A stretch of DNA of 21,100 bases from an uncultured Saprospiraceae bacterium (lineage in GTDB: Bacteria; Bacteroidota; Bacteroidia; Chitinophagales; Saprospiraceae): assembly GCA_938002705.1 (NCBI GenBank), contig CALLAG010000106.1:1-21100 (forward strand). Reading direction: 5' to 3'. The notes beneath the pieces were generated by a model, which saw nothing but the letters and a program-made list of their open reading frames with translations, was not told where the DNA came from and did not search any database. The position numbers were made by a program, and so were the translations under genes. How positions within the stretch are numbered: position 1 is the first letter of the stretch; every line of letters starts with the position of its first letter. Below, in pieces: positions 8,341 to 16,700 of the stretch.

Positions 8341-8507
8341 GGCAGGATGCTCCTATAGTCGATCAGGCTCGTATGAGGATAACCTACGACAAATCATTGG
8401 CTAATAGTGAATTCGTCTCCCCGTAGGCTGGATTATGCATTTCTAATGCATGATCCAGGATTAAGTTAGCTTGTGTGAGTGTATGTTGTATCAAGGTCTG
8501 ACCTGCC
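8341..8507. ncRNA. Candidate structured RNA, strand unresolved
   Basis: The segment is closed by GGCAGG (8341-8346) pairing with CCTGCC (8502-8507). Directly inside, TCAGGC (8363-8368) pairs with GTCTGA (8496-8501, one G-U). CCTACG (8383-8388) pairs with CGTAGG (8422-8427). A 13-bp hairpin follows: CTGGATTATGCAT (8428-8440), loop TTCTA, ATGCATGATCCAG (8446-8458), with one G-U. The segment is more GC-rich than its AT-rich flanks and has no ORF. I see no signatures of tmRNA, RNase P RNA or SRP RNA. The size and elongated shape resemble 6S RNA, but I cannot claim that. It could be a free RNA or the 3' untranslated region of dapB if read on the minus strand. Confidence 0.35.
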
Positions 8508-8532
8508 GGTTCAAAGAGGTAGCCGCGATGAT

Positions 8533-8559
8533 TGTAAATAAAATAAAATGCTATTTACA
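8533..8559. repeat. AT-rich inverted repeat downstream of dapB
   Basis: TGTAAATA (8533-8540) and TATTTACA (8552-8559) form an 8-bp stem with an 11-nt loop, 28 bp beyond the dapB stop on the minus strand. Read that way, T-rich stretches lie in the loop and not after the stem, so a terminator role is only possible. Confidence 0.35.
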
Positions 8560-8593
8560 GACTTCCAAACTTAGAGACTTACAGACTTAGAGA
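8555..8593. repeat. Short interleaved direct repeats at the dapB 3' end
   Basis: TTACAGACTT occurs at 8555-8564 and 8579-8588, and ACTTAGAGA at 8569-8577 and 8585-8593. The last copies run through the dapB stop codon and the final DapB codons. This looks like small tandem slippage duplications. The block also contains CAAACTTA (8566-8573), which is TAAGTTTG on the minus strand and matches a -7 promoter element. Confidence 0.45.
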
Positions 8594-9315
8594 TCTTTCA
8601 TTACATCTTGGAAACTAAAGATTCCGCTCTTACCCACAATCCACTCTGCAGAAGCCAATGCACCCATAGCGAATCCTTCTCTGCTGTAAGCTTCGTGTAT
8701 TAAGCTGATTTGATCAATCTTAGATGTATAGTCGATCTTATGGTAGCCTTTGACGTCGGCTTCTCTGATAGATTCTATATCAAGTACATGTGGTATAGTA
8801 CTTTTAGAATTTTGCCATTGAGTCTTTCTATCTATGTTGTCTATGATCTGTTCCGCTATAGTAATGGCGGTACCACTTGGAGCATCTTTCTTCTCGATGT
8901 GATGACTCTCTGTGATATCTACATCATAAGCAGGAAAGCGATTCATAATAGAGGCTAATTTCTTATTGATCATAAATAAGATATTGACACCGATGCTGAA
9001 ATTAGAAGCGTATAAGAAAGGTGTATCGTTAGCTTCAAATTTTTCTCTGATCATATCATAAGAATCCAGCCATCCTGTAGTACCACATATGGTTGGGACC
9101 TTATTTTCGGCAAGAATAGAGAGGTTATTGATAGCAGATTCTGGTCGAGAGAATTCTATAGCCACATCAAGTGAGCTTATATTAGGGCCTGAGAGTTCCA
9201 GCATATTACTCGAACTTATACGGAGAATAATCTCATGATTTCGCTGGACAGCCAATTTTTCAATTGTTTTACCCATTTTTCCATAACCTACTAATCCTAT
9301 ATTAAGTTTGCTCAT
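8587..9315 (-). CDS. dapB: 4-hydroxy-tetrahydrodipicolinate reductase
   Basis: Taking the ATG at 9313-9315, the protein has 242 residues and starts directly before the Rossmann strand. The frame extends 11 codons further to a TTG, but those residues are not DapB-like. The nucleotide-binding motif is GLVGYGKMG (7-15). The catalytic signature ESHHIEKKDAPSGTA (136-150) carries the His pair (138, 139), Lys142 and the SGT that binds substrate. CGTTGW (77-82) and ASNFSIGVN (103-111) are also typical. The enzyme reduces HTPA to tetrahydrodipicolinate with NAD(P)H in the lysine and meso-diaminopimelate pathway, feeding cell-wall synthesis. The gene stands alone, flanked by non-coding DNA on both sides, which suggests single-gene transcription. 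Confidence 0.96.
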   Translation of the reverse strand: MSKLNIGLVGYGKMGKTIEKLAVQRNHEIILRISSSNMLELSGPNISSLDVAIEFSRPESAINNLSILAENKVPTICGTTGWLDSYDMIREKFEANDTPFLYASNFSIGVNILFMINKKLASIMNRFPAYDVDITESHHIEKKDAPSGTAITIAEQIIDNIDRKTQWQNSKSTIPHVLDIESIREADVKGYHKIDYTSKIDQISLIHEAYSREGFAMGALASAEWIVGKSGIFSFQDVMKDL

Positions 9316-9355
9316 AGTGAATTCTTTTAGACATGATATTAGCTGCAAATCTCTG

Positions 9356-9363
9356 CAAAAATA
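9356..9363 (-). promoter_or_regulatory. Possible -7 promoter element of dapB
   Basis: TATTTTTG on the minus strand matches TAnnTTTG and lies 40 bp before the dapB ATG. No TTG is found at a suitable distance upstream, so support is partial. Confidence 0.4.
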
Positions 9364-9808
9364 ATAAGTGATGGTATTAAATAGGGATTTATTACTCGGA
9401 GCTTATAAAGCTCCTATGCCTGTGGCGACGTTGCAGATACTAAGTAATGGATTAGAAGGTAGATCAAATAAGCTCATAGTTAAGGTTGAGTATCGCTGAA
9501 GGATGATCTTGGACTGCCATTATTTATATAAAATTTATAGTATTAAGGCATTATATCTAATACGAACTTGATATTCTGACAACTTACTCATCCTATGAAT
9601 AAGCATCGTGATTAGATGAGAAAACGCAGGGAATAGTAGAATATAGTTGTATATCAAAAGTAATTAGGGAAGGAAAAGCGGATAATTAATTTATAAAACT
9701 ATAATAGAAGTTAAGACGCTTTGTGTCGCTATTACAATTGAGGAAACTTGGCAAGTGAAGTAGAAAAGTAGGGGAAGTAGATAATTATAACGAAACAGAA
9801 AATTAAAG
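9364..9808. other. Gene-free stretch between dapB and the tRNA pair
   Basis: No gene is recognised. A perfect short hairpin, GGAGCTT-ATA-AAGCTCC, lies at 9398-9414. A 27-codon ATG frame (9416-9499) follows it but has no family resemblance. The remainder is AT-rich with no repeat array, attachment-site duplication or promoter match that I can defend. Confidence 0.5.
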
Positions 9809-9893
9809 TACCCGGAGCCGGGATCGAACCGGCACGACTGTTAAGGTCACAGGATTTTAAGTCCTGCGTGTCTACCAATTCCACCCCCCGGGC
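9809..9893 (-). tRNA. tRNA-Leu (anticodon TAA)
   Basis: Read on the minus strand, the acceptor stem begins GCCCGGG. The D-arm sequence is TGGAATTGGTAGACAC, and the anticodon stem CAGGA/TCCTG holds the loop CTTAAAA, anticodon TAA. A long variable arm follows (class II), and the T-arm is GCCGGTTCGATCCCGGC. The pair at 1-72 is G-T, as in the E. coli tRNA for the same codon. CCA is not encoded. It reads UUA, a frequent codon in the AT-rich genes here. It lies 27 bp downstream of tRNA-Gly and is probably co-transcribed with it. Confidence 0.97.
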
Positions 9894-9920
9894 AGCTATA
9901 ATTATCATTGGTATTAAGAG

Positions 9921-9993
<73 letters not shown>

Positions 9994-10040
9994 GTTGTGA
10001 TTTTTTCAATCATTGATTTAGCTCTTTTGCTAAAGGATTG

Positions 10041-10072
10041 CAAATATACTATACCTCTTTGCAATATCCAAA
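10041..10072 (-). promoter_or_regulatory. Promoter of the tRNA-Gly/tRNA-Leu unit
   Basis: On the minus strand TTTG (10069-10072) is followed after exactly 20 bp by TATATTTG (10041-10048), matching the Bacteroidota TTTG/TAnnTTTG promoter in both elements and spacing. Transcription should begin near 10035, about 40 bp before tRNA-Gly. Confidence 0.8.
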
Positions 10073-10299
10073 GCAAATCATATAGTAATCTCAATCTTAG
10101 GTCTTTTTGAAAAATAAACGCCATAATATTTGGCTAAAAAGTCTAATGATAAGGGCTATTTCACTAAATTAGTATCTTAAGGTTTTGTTATAGTCGCAGC
10201 GATAGTCATGGTCTTCTCGTTTTTCGGTCAGTTTTAATGCTATTCACAGACCAATCCCCCAGTTACGACTTTTATTTATTTCATTCAATTTATCAATTT
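10073..10299. other. Gene-free leader region before the porP-like gene
   Basis: Together with the tRNA promoter this makes about 300 bp without a gene. A near-palindrome GCCATAATATTTGGC lies around 10120-10134 and contains TAATATTTG, one base too long for a -7 match. No exact TAnnTTTG precedes the porP-like start, so the promoter of the three-gene cassette is not identified. Confidence 0.4.
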
Positions 10300-11307
10300 A
10301 TGCTAAGAAAAAATATTTACTTAGTTATTGTACTATTGCTTGGTTACCAGGTGGTTATGGATGCTCAAGACATTCATTTCTCACAATTTTTTAATTCACC
10401 ACTTAATCTTAATCCGGCTTTGGCGGGAAAGTTTAACGGTAATACAAGGGTACACGCTAATTATAGAAGCCAGTGGAGTTCCGTCCCTGTTGACTATTTG
10501 AGTGCAGACGTAGGTATTGATTTTAATTTTGCGAAAGCAGGAAAAAAGAATGCTCTCGGACTCGGTGCTTTGATCAATTATGACAAAGCGGGCGATCTAA
10601 GCCTTAATATGACAGGCCTCAATGGTTTTGTATCTTATGCGATAGCCATATCTGATAATAAATCACTTACGCCAGGGCTTAATGTATCCTTTGCTCAGCG
10701 ACAGTATGAAGTAGGTGCAGTAAGGTCTGGGAATCAATGGAATGGAGTCGCTTATGATCCTACAATTGCTCCAGAATTTGTAGGTGCTGATCAGGCATCC
10801 TATTTTGATGTAGGTGTAGGGTTGAATTATAGAGGTCAGAAGCACATAAGAAAGTTCTTAGATGTCGGTGTCGGATTATATCACCTCATACAGCCGACGG
10901 ATAGCTTTGGTGATTCAGCCTCAGCGGAAGATGTCAATAGACCCATGAGACTGACCTTATATGCTATGCTTAATCAGCAATTATCTAATAAGCTCGACTT
11001 ACTGGTCAATGTTATGCATCAGCGACAAGAGCCATATAGAGAGACAGTCCTTAATGCTCAAGGTAAAATCTATATGGGTAAGAATCTTGATAAAGCATTA
11101 TTCCTCGGATTAGGTTACAGATTACAGGATGCATGGTATCCTATGATCGGTATCGAAGTGGGAAGATTATACGGGGCCTTCTCCTATGACTTTAATATTT
11201 CAGATTTTGATATTGCTACTGGAGGTAATGGTGGTCCCGAGCTGACCTTAAGGTATATATTCAGTAAGATTCCTGATGGCATCTATAAGCCTTGCCTTAT
11301 TTATTAA
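10300..11307 (+). CDS. PorP/SprF family type IX secretion outer-membrane protein
   Basis: Starting at the ATG at 10300, the protein has 335 residues with a signal peptide (core IYLVIVLLLGYQVV, cleavage near MDAQ). An ATG 63 bp upstream would put 21 extra residues before it and is unlikely. The mature start QDIHFSQFFNSPLNLNPAL is the diagnostic PorP/SprF opening, followed by YRSQWSSVP and many amphipathic strands expected of an outer-membrane barrel. Paralogues of this family are paired with individual type B cargo: F. johnsoniae SprF is needed for SprB to reach the surface. Here the gene leads a cassette and ends 21 bp before the PorE-like gene, so its likely partner is the giant protein two genes on. 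The family is certain; the partner is inferred from position. Confidence 0.93.
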   Translation: MLRKNIYLVIVLLLGYQVVMDAQDIHFSQFFNSPLNLNPALAGKFNGNTRVHANYRSQWSSVPVDYLSADVGIDFNFAKAGKKNALGLGALINYDKAGDLSLNMTGLNGFVSYAIAISDNKSLTPGLNVSFAQRQYEVGAVRSGNQWNGVAYDPTIAPEFVGADQASYFDVGVGLNYRGQKHIRKFLDVGVGLYHLIQPTDSFGDSASAEDVNRPMRLTLYAMLNQQLSNKLDLLVNVMHQRQEPYRETVLNAQGKIYMGKNLDKALFLGLGYRLQDAWYPMIGIEVGRLYGAFSYDFNISDFDIATGGNGGPELTLRYIFSKIPDGIYKPCLIY

Positions 11308-11328
11308 TCCCACTAACACCTGATAATT

Positions 11329-13752
11329 ATGATACTACGACGCATATTTTTTGGAATAATGCTACTGGGATGTACACTTAGCATGCAAGCCCAATACTAT
11401 TCATTTAAACAACATATTAACCACGCTGATGAGGCTTATGAAGTAGGTAACTATATAGAAGCCATGATTCACTACCATAAAGCTATAGAAATCAATGAGG
11501 ACGTAAGCTCAGATGTCGTCTATAACTATGCAGAATCTGCTTACAATACTAATTCTTATGCAGTGGCAGATTCTATGTATAATTTGTACTTAGAAAATGA
11601 GGATGCACCAAATGCTCATGAAGTGAGATACAAGATAGCCGAGATGAAGATGTCTCAAGCTAAGTACGAAGAAGCGATAACAGATTTTGATCTTTATCTA
11701 TCCGAGTATGGAGAAGTTGACTCAATACTAACCCAGAAAGTCGACTTCTTAAGGGCGTCATCAGATTGGGCTATTAACCAAACCATAGAAGAGACTTTCT
11801 TTCCGTCTAAGCCCAAAAGCGATGTCAATAGTCCTTACTCAGAACATGCACCTTATGTGATAGACGATAGCTTATATTATAATGCACTAAAGTTTCCGGT
11901 AGAAGATGATCCATTAGATAGATATACGTCGAAGATTCTTAAGCAGAAGCAGGCGGTAAAGATTCCTGGGCTTAGCGAAGGCAGTATTGTTTCTCATCCA
12001 TCATTTACGCCAGATGGTCAGCATATATTCTTCACTGTAGGAGAGTATACAGATCTGAATACCATACGATGTGATATCTATTATGCTGCTATAGATACAG
12101 CTGGTACTATTTCTAAAGCTATCAAGCTGCCAGAGTACATTAACAAATCATCTTATACATCGACGCATCCTTCAGTCAGTTATAAGAGAGACTCTTCTCT
12201 ACATTTATTATATGTTACAGACAGAGTAGGTGGCCAAGGTGGTATGGATATATGGTCGGCAGATATAAGTGGCGATTTTGAATTTAAAGAACCCAAGAAC
12301 GTAATGGGTATCAATACCGCTTCGGATGAGTTGTCTCCTTTTCATCATGAAGAAAGCAATACACTATTCTTCAGTACTAATGGACGTATGGGCTTCGGTG
12401 GCCAAGATATCTATAAGGTCAGTTACGAAGGATTTGTCAATGGTGATATTCTTAACTTAGGTAATAACATTAACTCATCGAGTAATGATCTTTATTTCTT
12501 TATTACAGAAAACGAAAAGCAGGGTTATCTTTCTTCTAATAGAGCAGGTTCTCAGTATATAGATACACAATTCGAATCATGTTGTTATGATATCTATACT
12601 GCTGACGCTAAGTTGTGTACGGTAGACCTTGAGTTGTTAGCATATAAGGAAGATACTAACGAACTGATCAATGATGTATCAGTAAGTATAATAGATAAGC
12701 TTAGTGGTGAGAAAGTCTACGAAGGAACTATAAAAAATGAAAATCTCATCGAAGTACCATGCAATGATAACCTGGTTGTAACACTAAGCAAGCCTGGGTA
12801 TCAAGACTTAGTGTTTGACTTAGGTCCGCTTAATGGTGTGCCTGGTAAGGATAATAGATATACGAGAGAGTCATTCTTAAAACCATTAGATTATGCTCTG
12901 ATAGTAAAGGTTATAAATGGAACAAATGCAGAACCTATAGATGGCGCTTCCATTTATGTAACTAATATGAGAACTACTGAGGTCTCAGAAATAGAGAGTA
13001 ACCCTGGTAATATTTTTACTTTCTCCATTGACCCTGATACCGATTATCTCGTAGAGATAAATAAAGATGGATTCAAAGAGAGCTCTTTTGAGTTTAGGTC
13101 AGATATCGATCAACCGACCGTAGAAAGAGTAGTCGAATTAAGATTGCTGGATAAGGTAGAGAAAGCACTTATCTCATTGGGTAATGCGATACCAGTCAGT
13201 CTTTATTTTGATAATGATCAGCCAGATTCTGGAACAATCAAGGAGACATCGACTAAGAACTATACTCAGGCCTATAATGCGTATTATGCACGAAAGGACA
13301 AGTTCAAAAATATATATATAGCAAGAGCCAAGGATAAAGTCAAAGCTGCTGAAGAGATAGATATGCTTTTTGAGAATGATATAAAACAAGGTTTTGATAA
13401 GTATGATGTTTTTAAGCGCCAATTACTCTTAGTACTACAGAACGATCAAGAAGTGAATATATACCTAAGAGGATTTGCGAGTCCTGTAGCTGAGTCAGAT
13501 TACAATACAGCTTTAGGTAGGAGACGTATAGATAGCGTACGTAAGGAATTCTACGACTGGAGGGGAGGAGTATTAGTACCTTACTTGGAGTCTAAGCAAC
13601 TTATAGTAACAGAGAGATCATTCGGAGAATCTACTTCTCCTAATGATGTAAGTGATAACATTAATGCACCAGCATTGTCTATCTATAGTCCGAAAGCCAG
13701 TAAAGAAAGAAGAGTAGAGATAGACGAAATTCAATTTAATCAGAATCAATAA
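11329..13752 (+). CDS. PorE-like envelope protein: TPR, PD40 propeller, regulatory-like domains and OmpA domain
   Basis: 807 residues. The N-terminus has a signal peptide with LLGC at 12-15, a possible but non-ideal lipobox; ordinary cleavage after MQAQ is the alternative. TPR helices fill about 23-150. A WD40/PD40 propeller covers about 175-425 (HPSFTPDGQHIFFT, GGQGGMDIWSADI, GFGGQDIYKVSY, ESCCYDIYTA). Two carboxypeptidase-regulatory-like beta domains span about 430-610. An OmpA-type peptidoglycan-binding domain spans about 620-807: LYFDND, YLRGFAS, then DYNTALGRRRIDSVRKEF with the N-x2-L-x2-RR pattern, and ERRVEI. This order matches PorE, the periplasmic T9SS protein that binds peptidoglycan. 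It is 10 bp from the next gene, so it probably anchors or guides that cargo protein. A paralogue dedicated to this cassette is more likely than the core PorE. Confidence 0.9.
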   Translation: MILRRIFFGIMLLGCTLSMQAQYYSFKQHINHADEAYEVGNYIEAMIHYHKAIEINEDVSSDVVYNYAESAYNTNSYAVADSMYNLYLENEDAPNAHEVRYKIAEMKMSQAKYEEAITDFDLYLSEYGEVDSILTQKVDFLRASSDWAINQTIEETFFPSKPKSDVNSPYSEHAPYVIDDSLYYNALKFPVEDDPLDRYTSKILKQKQAVKIPGLSEGSIVSHPSFTPDGQHIFFTVGEYTDLNTIRCDIYYAAIDTAGTISKAIKLPEYINKSSYTSTHPSVSYKRDSSLHLLYVTDRVGGQGGMDIWSADISGDFEFKEPKNVMGINTASDELSPFHHEESNTLFFSTNGRMGFGGQDIYKVSYEGFVNGDILNLGNNINSSSNDLYFFITENEKQGYLSSNRAGSQYIDTQFESCCYDIYTADAKLCTVDLELLAYKEDTNELINDVSVSIIDKLSGEKVYEGTIKNENLIEVPCNDNLVVTLSKPGYQDLVFDLGPLNGVPGKDNRYTRESFLKPLDYALIVKVINGTNAEPIDGASIYVTNMRTTEVSEIESNPGNIFTFSIDPDTDYLVEINKDGFKESSFEFRSDIDQPTVERVVELRLLDKVEKALISLGNAIPVSLYFDNDQPDSGTIKETSTKNYTQAYNAYYARKDKFKNIYIARAKDKVKAAEEIDMLFENDIKQGFDKYDVFKRQLLLVLQNDQEVNIYLRGFASPVAESDYNTALGRRRIDSVRKEFYDWRGGVLVPYLESKQLIVTERSFGESTSPNDVSDNINAPALSIYSPKASKERRVEIDEIQFNQNQ

Positions 13753-13762
13753 TCTAAGAACA

Positions 13763-16700
13763 ATGAAGAATATATATAATCATATTATCCTTAGTTTATG
13801 TTTGATCTCTATAAGTACGCTCTCTTATGGGACACACGTTACTGGAGGATCAATGACTTACAGGTGTATAGGTAACAGTACATATGAGCTGAGTTTGGAG
13901 TTTAGAAGAGACTGCTTTAATGGTGCTGCTAATGCACAATTTGATGAGTTTGCCTCTATCGGTATATTTAATAGTTTTAACCAGCAGGTACTTACGGTAG
14001 GTCAGTTTGGAGAGATAAGAATTCCTTATATCGGTGATGATACATTGAATGAGATCCTCACAAGTGAATGTAATGTCATTGGTGGTGACGTGTGTGTCCA
14101 GACGACGATATACAGAGATACACTCATTCTGCCACAGATAGAGGGTGGATATATATTAGCCTATCAGAGGTGCTGTTATAATCAGACACTTAATAATATA
14201 CAAGATCCACTTAATACAGGAGCTACGATATGGATAAAGATTACAGAATCAGCTTTAGCGAGCTGTAACAGTTCTCCTACTTGGGTTAAGTCACCTAACG
14301 TGTATATATGTGCAGATGATACTCTGAGGTTTGATCATAGTGCTATCGATATAGATGGTGACTCCTTAGTCTATTTTATGTGTGCACCATCCCAAGGCGC
14401 TAATATGGCGAGCCCTAATCCTCAGCCTCCTAATGCTCCACCGTACTTACCCGTAACTTATTCTGCAGGATTTAGTGAGAATAATATGATGGGTGGTTCT
14501 CCTATCAGCATCAACCCTCGGACGGGACAGCTACTTGCCGTACCATCACAAGTAGGGCAGTTTCTTATAGGTGTCTGTGTGAGAGAATTTAGGAATGGGG
14601 TATTGTTATCAGAGGTACGTCGGGATTTTGAGTATAATGTGAGGGTCTGTGGTCGTGACCCTATTGCGATTATCACACCAGAGTTTGTAACACAATGTAA
14701 TGATCTTGAAGTCGCATTCACTAATGAGTCTACGTCTAATTTTCTGCCTGTTGATAGTTTGGACTTTCTGTGGTTGTTTGATTTTCCTAATACAAATCTA
14801 AGTAGTACTGAGATGGAGCCTGTATTTACTTTTCCAACACCAGGGCTCTATAATGTTGCAATGATAGTCACTGATGGCGTATGTACGGATACAACCTATG
14901 CTGATATAGGTGTATCTATAGATGGTGATCCTACTGCAGATTTTGATGTGCAATCATTCGATTGTGATGGGACAACGGAGATACAGATTACGGATCTTAG
15001 TACATCCTCTCAAGCATTAGGATATGAATGGGTGGTGACTACAGCTTCAGGGGATCTTACATCTACTGATCAGAATCCAGTTTTAGATATAGGTACTGAT
15101 CAGAACATTACTGTGTCACTAAGAGTAACTACACCCTCAAGATGTAACGATTCTATTACGATAGAGAACATTGTGATCAATACTATTCCGTTACGAGCAG
15201 AATTCATAGATAAGATAATCTGTACTGGAGAGGATGCGATCATATTCTCATCTGATATACCTAATCTCGATGTAGAGATAATTCCAGATAACGGTATTAC
15301 GATAGATGCTAACGGGGATTATGTTTTTCAAGGATTTACAGGTACACAAGATTTTATTGTCAATGTAAGTGATGGTTTTTGTTTCCTATCAGATACAGTA
15401 AGTATTGATGCAGCCAATGACCCAGAATTTCCTCTGGATGATATTATACAGTGTGGCAGTGTCAATGTGGCACTTAATCCATTCGGGCCATCATTCTATA
15501 CCTACAACTGGGAAGGACCTCAAGGCGTAGCCCTTATTAGTAACGAGCCTAATCCTATAGTTACTTTAGCAGCTGATGGGGAGTTCTATGTTACAGTATC
15601 TACGAGTCCGGGTAGTCTATGTTTCTTTACAGATACGGTGAGTGTGAGAGTCCAGGAGTTACCTGAATTTAATATCCTGCCTGCATCTCAGATAGTATAT
15701 TGTGAGGGGACAGATATAGAGGTATCATTGGACAGAGATTTTCCATCTATAGAGTGGAGATTTGCTGCTACAGGATTTGTATTAGGTAGTGGGCAAAGTG
15801 TCACTGTTTCTAATTTATTGATATCTACGATGTTAGAAGTTGTTGTTGTAGACGAATTTGGCTGTACATCGAGTGAGCTTATTGATATCCAATTTATAGA
15901 TGCACCAGACTTTAACTTTGATCCGCTAAGTGATTTTAATGTGTGCTCGGGAGCTTCAGCGACATTAATTGCAGATAGCCCAGATAACATCGTATGGACT
16001 GATGTCAATGATGTCGTCTTAGGCACAGGAAGCACACTGGTGATAGATAATGTCACCATGACCACTAACATCACAGCTACTGCTACTAATGACTTAGGTT
16101 GTATGTCAGAACAGCAGATCTCGGTAGGTGTATTCCAGAATCCCGAAGTAGACTTTAATCCATTAGATAATATAAGTATCTGTGAGAACCAAGTATTTAT
16201 GTTGAGTATCAATACAACAGACGCAGTAGCTTGGAGTGATAATAATGGAAATATTATAGCAAATGGTAGTACTATAGAATTAATGGATATAGATACTGAT
16301 ACAAGTTTTAATGTTACTGTGACTAATCAGTTTGGTTGTACGACTACTGATGTGTTTAATATTGATATTGATGATATGATTATTCCAGAGATAGACTTAT
16401 CTCCATTGGACGGGGTGAGTACATGTATAGGGAATGGGGTAGTAGTTAGTTTAGATCCTGCATATAATGTATCCTATGCTGACCTCATGGGCAATGTGCT
16501 GTCGACGACTAATGTTCTCGAACTTGATGAGCTATTTGATATTACTATGATAGAAGTAACTATTGTAGATGATCGTAATTGTACATTGATAGATACATTC
16601 TCCATAGATATATTTGAAGACATAGGATTAGTTATAGAAAATGACCAAGATTCATTAACCTACTGCCAAGGCAGTCCTCTCACGATACAGAGTAATTCTG

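Noticed and set aside
8341..8540. tmRNA, RNase P RNA or SRP RNA in the structured stretch
   Set aside because: No tRNA-like end with a tag frame, no RNase P core sequence and no SRP GGAAG-type loop on either strand.
9316..9348. Longer dapB starting at a TTG at 9346-9348
   Set aside because: The ATG at 9315 begins right before the Rossmann fold as in other DapB proteins, and the extra residues have no counterpart.
9416..9499. 27-codon ATG frame after the GGAGCTT hairpin
   Set aside because: Too short, no family resemblance and no codon or start evidence beyond being open.
15688..16212. 174-codon minus-strand frame inside the giant protein gene
   Set aside because: Low-complexity Ser/Thr/Asn translation antisense to the Ig-like repeats; no start context or family.
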